A DNA stretch of 10,442 bases from an uncultured Eubacteriales bacterium. Lineage in GTDB: Bacteria > Bacillota > Clostridia > Oscillospirales > Oscillospiraceae. This document shows, piece after piece, positions 9,017 to 10,442 of the stretch. Under the pieces are notes generated by a model. That model worked only from the letters and a program-made list of their open reading frames with translations, was not told the origin of the DNA and did not search any database. The stretch is from NCBI GenBank assembly GCA_900554855.1, contig USIZ01000027.1, positions 1 through 10,442 on the forward strand. Direction: 5' to 3'. Position numbers and translations under genes: made by a program. Every line of letters starts with the position of its first letter. Positions within the stretch are counted from its first letter, which is position 1.

Positions 9017-9026
9017 TAGAGAAAAA

Positions 9027-9455
9027 ATGAACTTTGTGTTTCGTTGCTTTGCAGAAAAGCGCCCCGGCTTCGATGTGGAGGCCAACAAGGTCTTTCAGGA
9101 GCTGCATGAACAGCTGGGGATCCACGGCCTGAAGGGCGTGCGCATCTTCAACCGCTATGACGTGGACGGCGTGGACTATCCCGTCTATCTGAAGAGCCGC
9201 ACCACCGTGTTCTCCGAACCCATGTGCGACGCCTTCTATGATGAACAGATGCCCCAGATCACCGGGGAGCACTCCGTTCTGGCAGTGGAGTCCCTGCCCG
9301 GCCAGTTTGACCAGCGGGCGGACTCCTGCGCCCAGTGCATCCAGCTCCAGTCCGGCGTGGACCGCCCCCTCATCGCCTACGCCAAGGTCTACCTCCTGGG
9401 CGCGAGCGGCCCATCGTCCGCTGTGCCGCCATCTATGTGCTGCTGGGCGAGCTGA
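9027..9455 (+). CDS. purL: Phosphoribosylformylglycinamidine synthase, N-terminal fragment (frameshifted)
   Basis: First part of PurL, which makes FGAM from FGAR, glutamine and ATP in step four of de novo purine synthesis. Residues 1-125 match the N-terminal (PurS-like) domain of long clostridial PurL: FAEKRPGFDVEA near 8-19, FNRYDVDG near 41-48, TVFSEP near 60-65, LPGQFDQRADS at 90-100, then QCIQLQSGVDRPLIAYAKVYLLG. After Gly125 (codon at 9399-9401) the frame no longer matches the family and reads 17 unrelated residues to TGA at 9453-9455. The matching sequence continues in the frame of base 9401, so one base appears missing, or two extra, near 9400. This is either a real mutation or a sequence/assembly error. 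It is not a complete protein on its own. Confidence 0.85.
   Translation: MNFVFRCFAEKRPGFDVEANKVFQELHEQLGIHGLKGVRIFNRYDVDGVDYPVYLKSRTTVFSEPMCDAFYDEQMPQITGEHSVLAVESLPGQFDQRADSCAQCIQLQSGVDRPLIAYAKVYLLGASGPSSAVPPSMCCWAS
9360..9448 (+). other. purL: Duplicated motif at the purL frameshift junction
   Basis: Two versions of the same family segment lie side by side. In the first frame, 9360-9401 encodes DRPLIAYAKVYLLG. In the second, 9404-9448 encodes ERPIVRCAAIYVLLG. In PurL relatives only one such segment (ERP-VR-AKVYLLYG) is expected between QCIQ and the LTDxD-INPVE region. The DNA copies are about two-thirds identical by hand alignment (28 of 42 bases, with one codon gap), too different for a fresh duplication. 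Confidence 0.6.
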
Positions 9456-10442
9456 CTGACGCGGATATGGACAAGATCCGCCATTACCTCATCAACCCGG
9501 TGGAGACCCGCGAGGCCTCCATGGACAAGCCGGAAACGCTGGTTCAGAGCTACGATATCCCCACCAGCGTCATCACGCTGGAGGGCTTCCGGGACAAGGA
9601 CGAGGAGGGGCTCGCCGCTATGATCGGCGACTATGGCCTTGCCATGGATCTCAACGACCTGAAGTTCCTCCAGACTTACTTCAAGGACGAGGAGAAGCGC
9701 GACCCCACCATCACCGAGCTGCGTCTGGTGGATACCTATTGGTCCGACCACTGCCGTCACACCACCTTCGGCACCCACATCGACAGCGTGGACATTCAGG
9801 ACCCCGATGTGCGCAAGGCCTACGAGGCCTATCTGGCCGACCGTGTGGAGGTCTACGGCGAGGAGAAGGCCGCCAAGCGGCCCCAGACCCTGATGGACGT
9901 GGGCACGCTGGCGGCAAAGGTGCTGAAAAAGCGCGGCGAACTGCCCAACCTGGATGAGAGCGAGGAGATCAACGCTTGCTCGATCCACATTCCCGTGGAT
10001 GTAGACGGCGAGGAGCAGGACTGGCTGCTCATGTTCAAGAACGAGACCCACAACCATCCCACCGAGATCGAGCCCTTCGGCGGCGCGGCCACCTGCATCG
10101 GCGGCGCCATCCGCGACCCGCTCTCCGGCCGGGCCTATGTCTATCAGGCCATGCGCGTCACCGGCTGCGGCGACCCCCGTACCCCCATGGACGAGACGCT
10201 GGCGGGCAAGCTGCCCCAGCGCAAACTGGCCACCACCGCCGCCGCAGGCTATTCCTCCTACGGCAACCAGATCGGCCTTGCCACCGGCATGGTCAGCGAG
10301 TTCTACCACCCCGGCTATGTGGCCAAGCATCTGGAGCTGGGCGCCGTTGTGGGTGCCGCGCCCGCCCACAACGTGGTGCGGGAGGTGCCCGCACCCGACG
10401 ATGTGGTCATCCTGCTGGGCGGCCGCACCGGCCGCGACGGCA
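9401..10442 (+). CDS. purL: Phosphoribosylformylglycinamidine synthase, continuation after frameshift (3' partial)
   Basis: Main body of purL, open for 347 codons to the window edge. It opens with RERPIVRCAAIYVLLGELTD, then INPVETREAS, then DTYWSDHCRHTTF (about 9731-9769), a FGAM synthase signature. The ATP/Mg-binding block FKNETHNHPTEIEPFGG (about 10036-10085) follows, then ATCIGGAIRDPLSGRAYVYQ and YSSYGNQIGLATG. The glutaminase domain expected at the C-terminus lies beyond the window. There is no ribosome site at the beginning; the nearest ATG in frame is 9467, so independent translation is doubtful. The codon pattern and conservation are intact along the whole stretch, which favours a recent lesion, a strain chimera or a base-call error over old decay. 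Confidence 0.88.

Noticed and set aside
9389..10369. 326-codon open frame on the minus strand across purL
   Set aside because: Antisense shadow of the conserved PurL sequence; no motif or ribosome site.

Overview
The window is about 10.4 kb of GC-rich bacterial chromosome. All supported genes lie on the + strand. Gene content and protein style point to a Gram-positive anaerobe of the class Clostridia, most likely an Oscillospiraceae-type gut bacterium. The signs are a membrane pyrophosphatase, an Mrp/NBP35 ATPase with an N-terminal cysteine cluster, a long SecA with a C-terminal zinc motif, a long clostridial-type PurL, and strong Shine-Dalgarno sites. The family assignment is inference.

Layout. 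Bases 1-422 hold the C-terminus of a membrane pyrophosphatase (hppA), closed by a perfect 13-bp terminator. A consensus promoter (TTTACA-17-TATAAT) drives prfB (572-1699, release factor 2), which has no programmed frameshift and ends at its own 13-bp terminator. A 397-bp gap follows, holding five consecutive stem-loops (1751-1944) and then the leader of an HtrA-type serine protease gene (2097-3710). A 650-bp gap carries a terminator-like hairpin and two unrelated palindromic repeats: a 115-bp element with 12-bp inverted ends, and a 172-bp element bounded by a 28-bp perfect inverted repeat. Next is an Mrp/NBP35-like ATPase (4361-5266) with its own promoter and terminator. Last comes a likely operon: secA (5412-8180), a PgeF/YfiH-family gene one base later (8182-8982), and purL (from 9027). 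purL is interrupted by a frameshift near 9401, where a short protein motif is also present twice, and it runs off the window.

How they fit. Most genes are housekeeping: ion pumping coupled to pyrophosphate hydrolysis, translation termination, envelope proteolysis, Fe-S carrier or ATPase function, Sec export, peptidoglycan precursor editing and purine synthesis. HtrA, SecA and PgeF all concern the envelope. No phage, CRISPR, transposase or defence genes are visible. The unusual content is the stem-loop array after prfB, the two palindromic repeats before mrp, and the disrupted, partly duplicated N-terminal region of purL.
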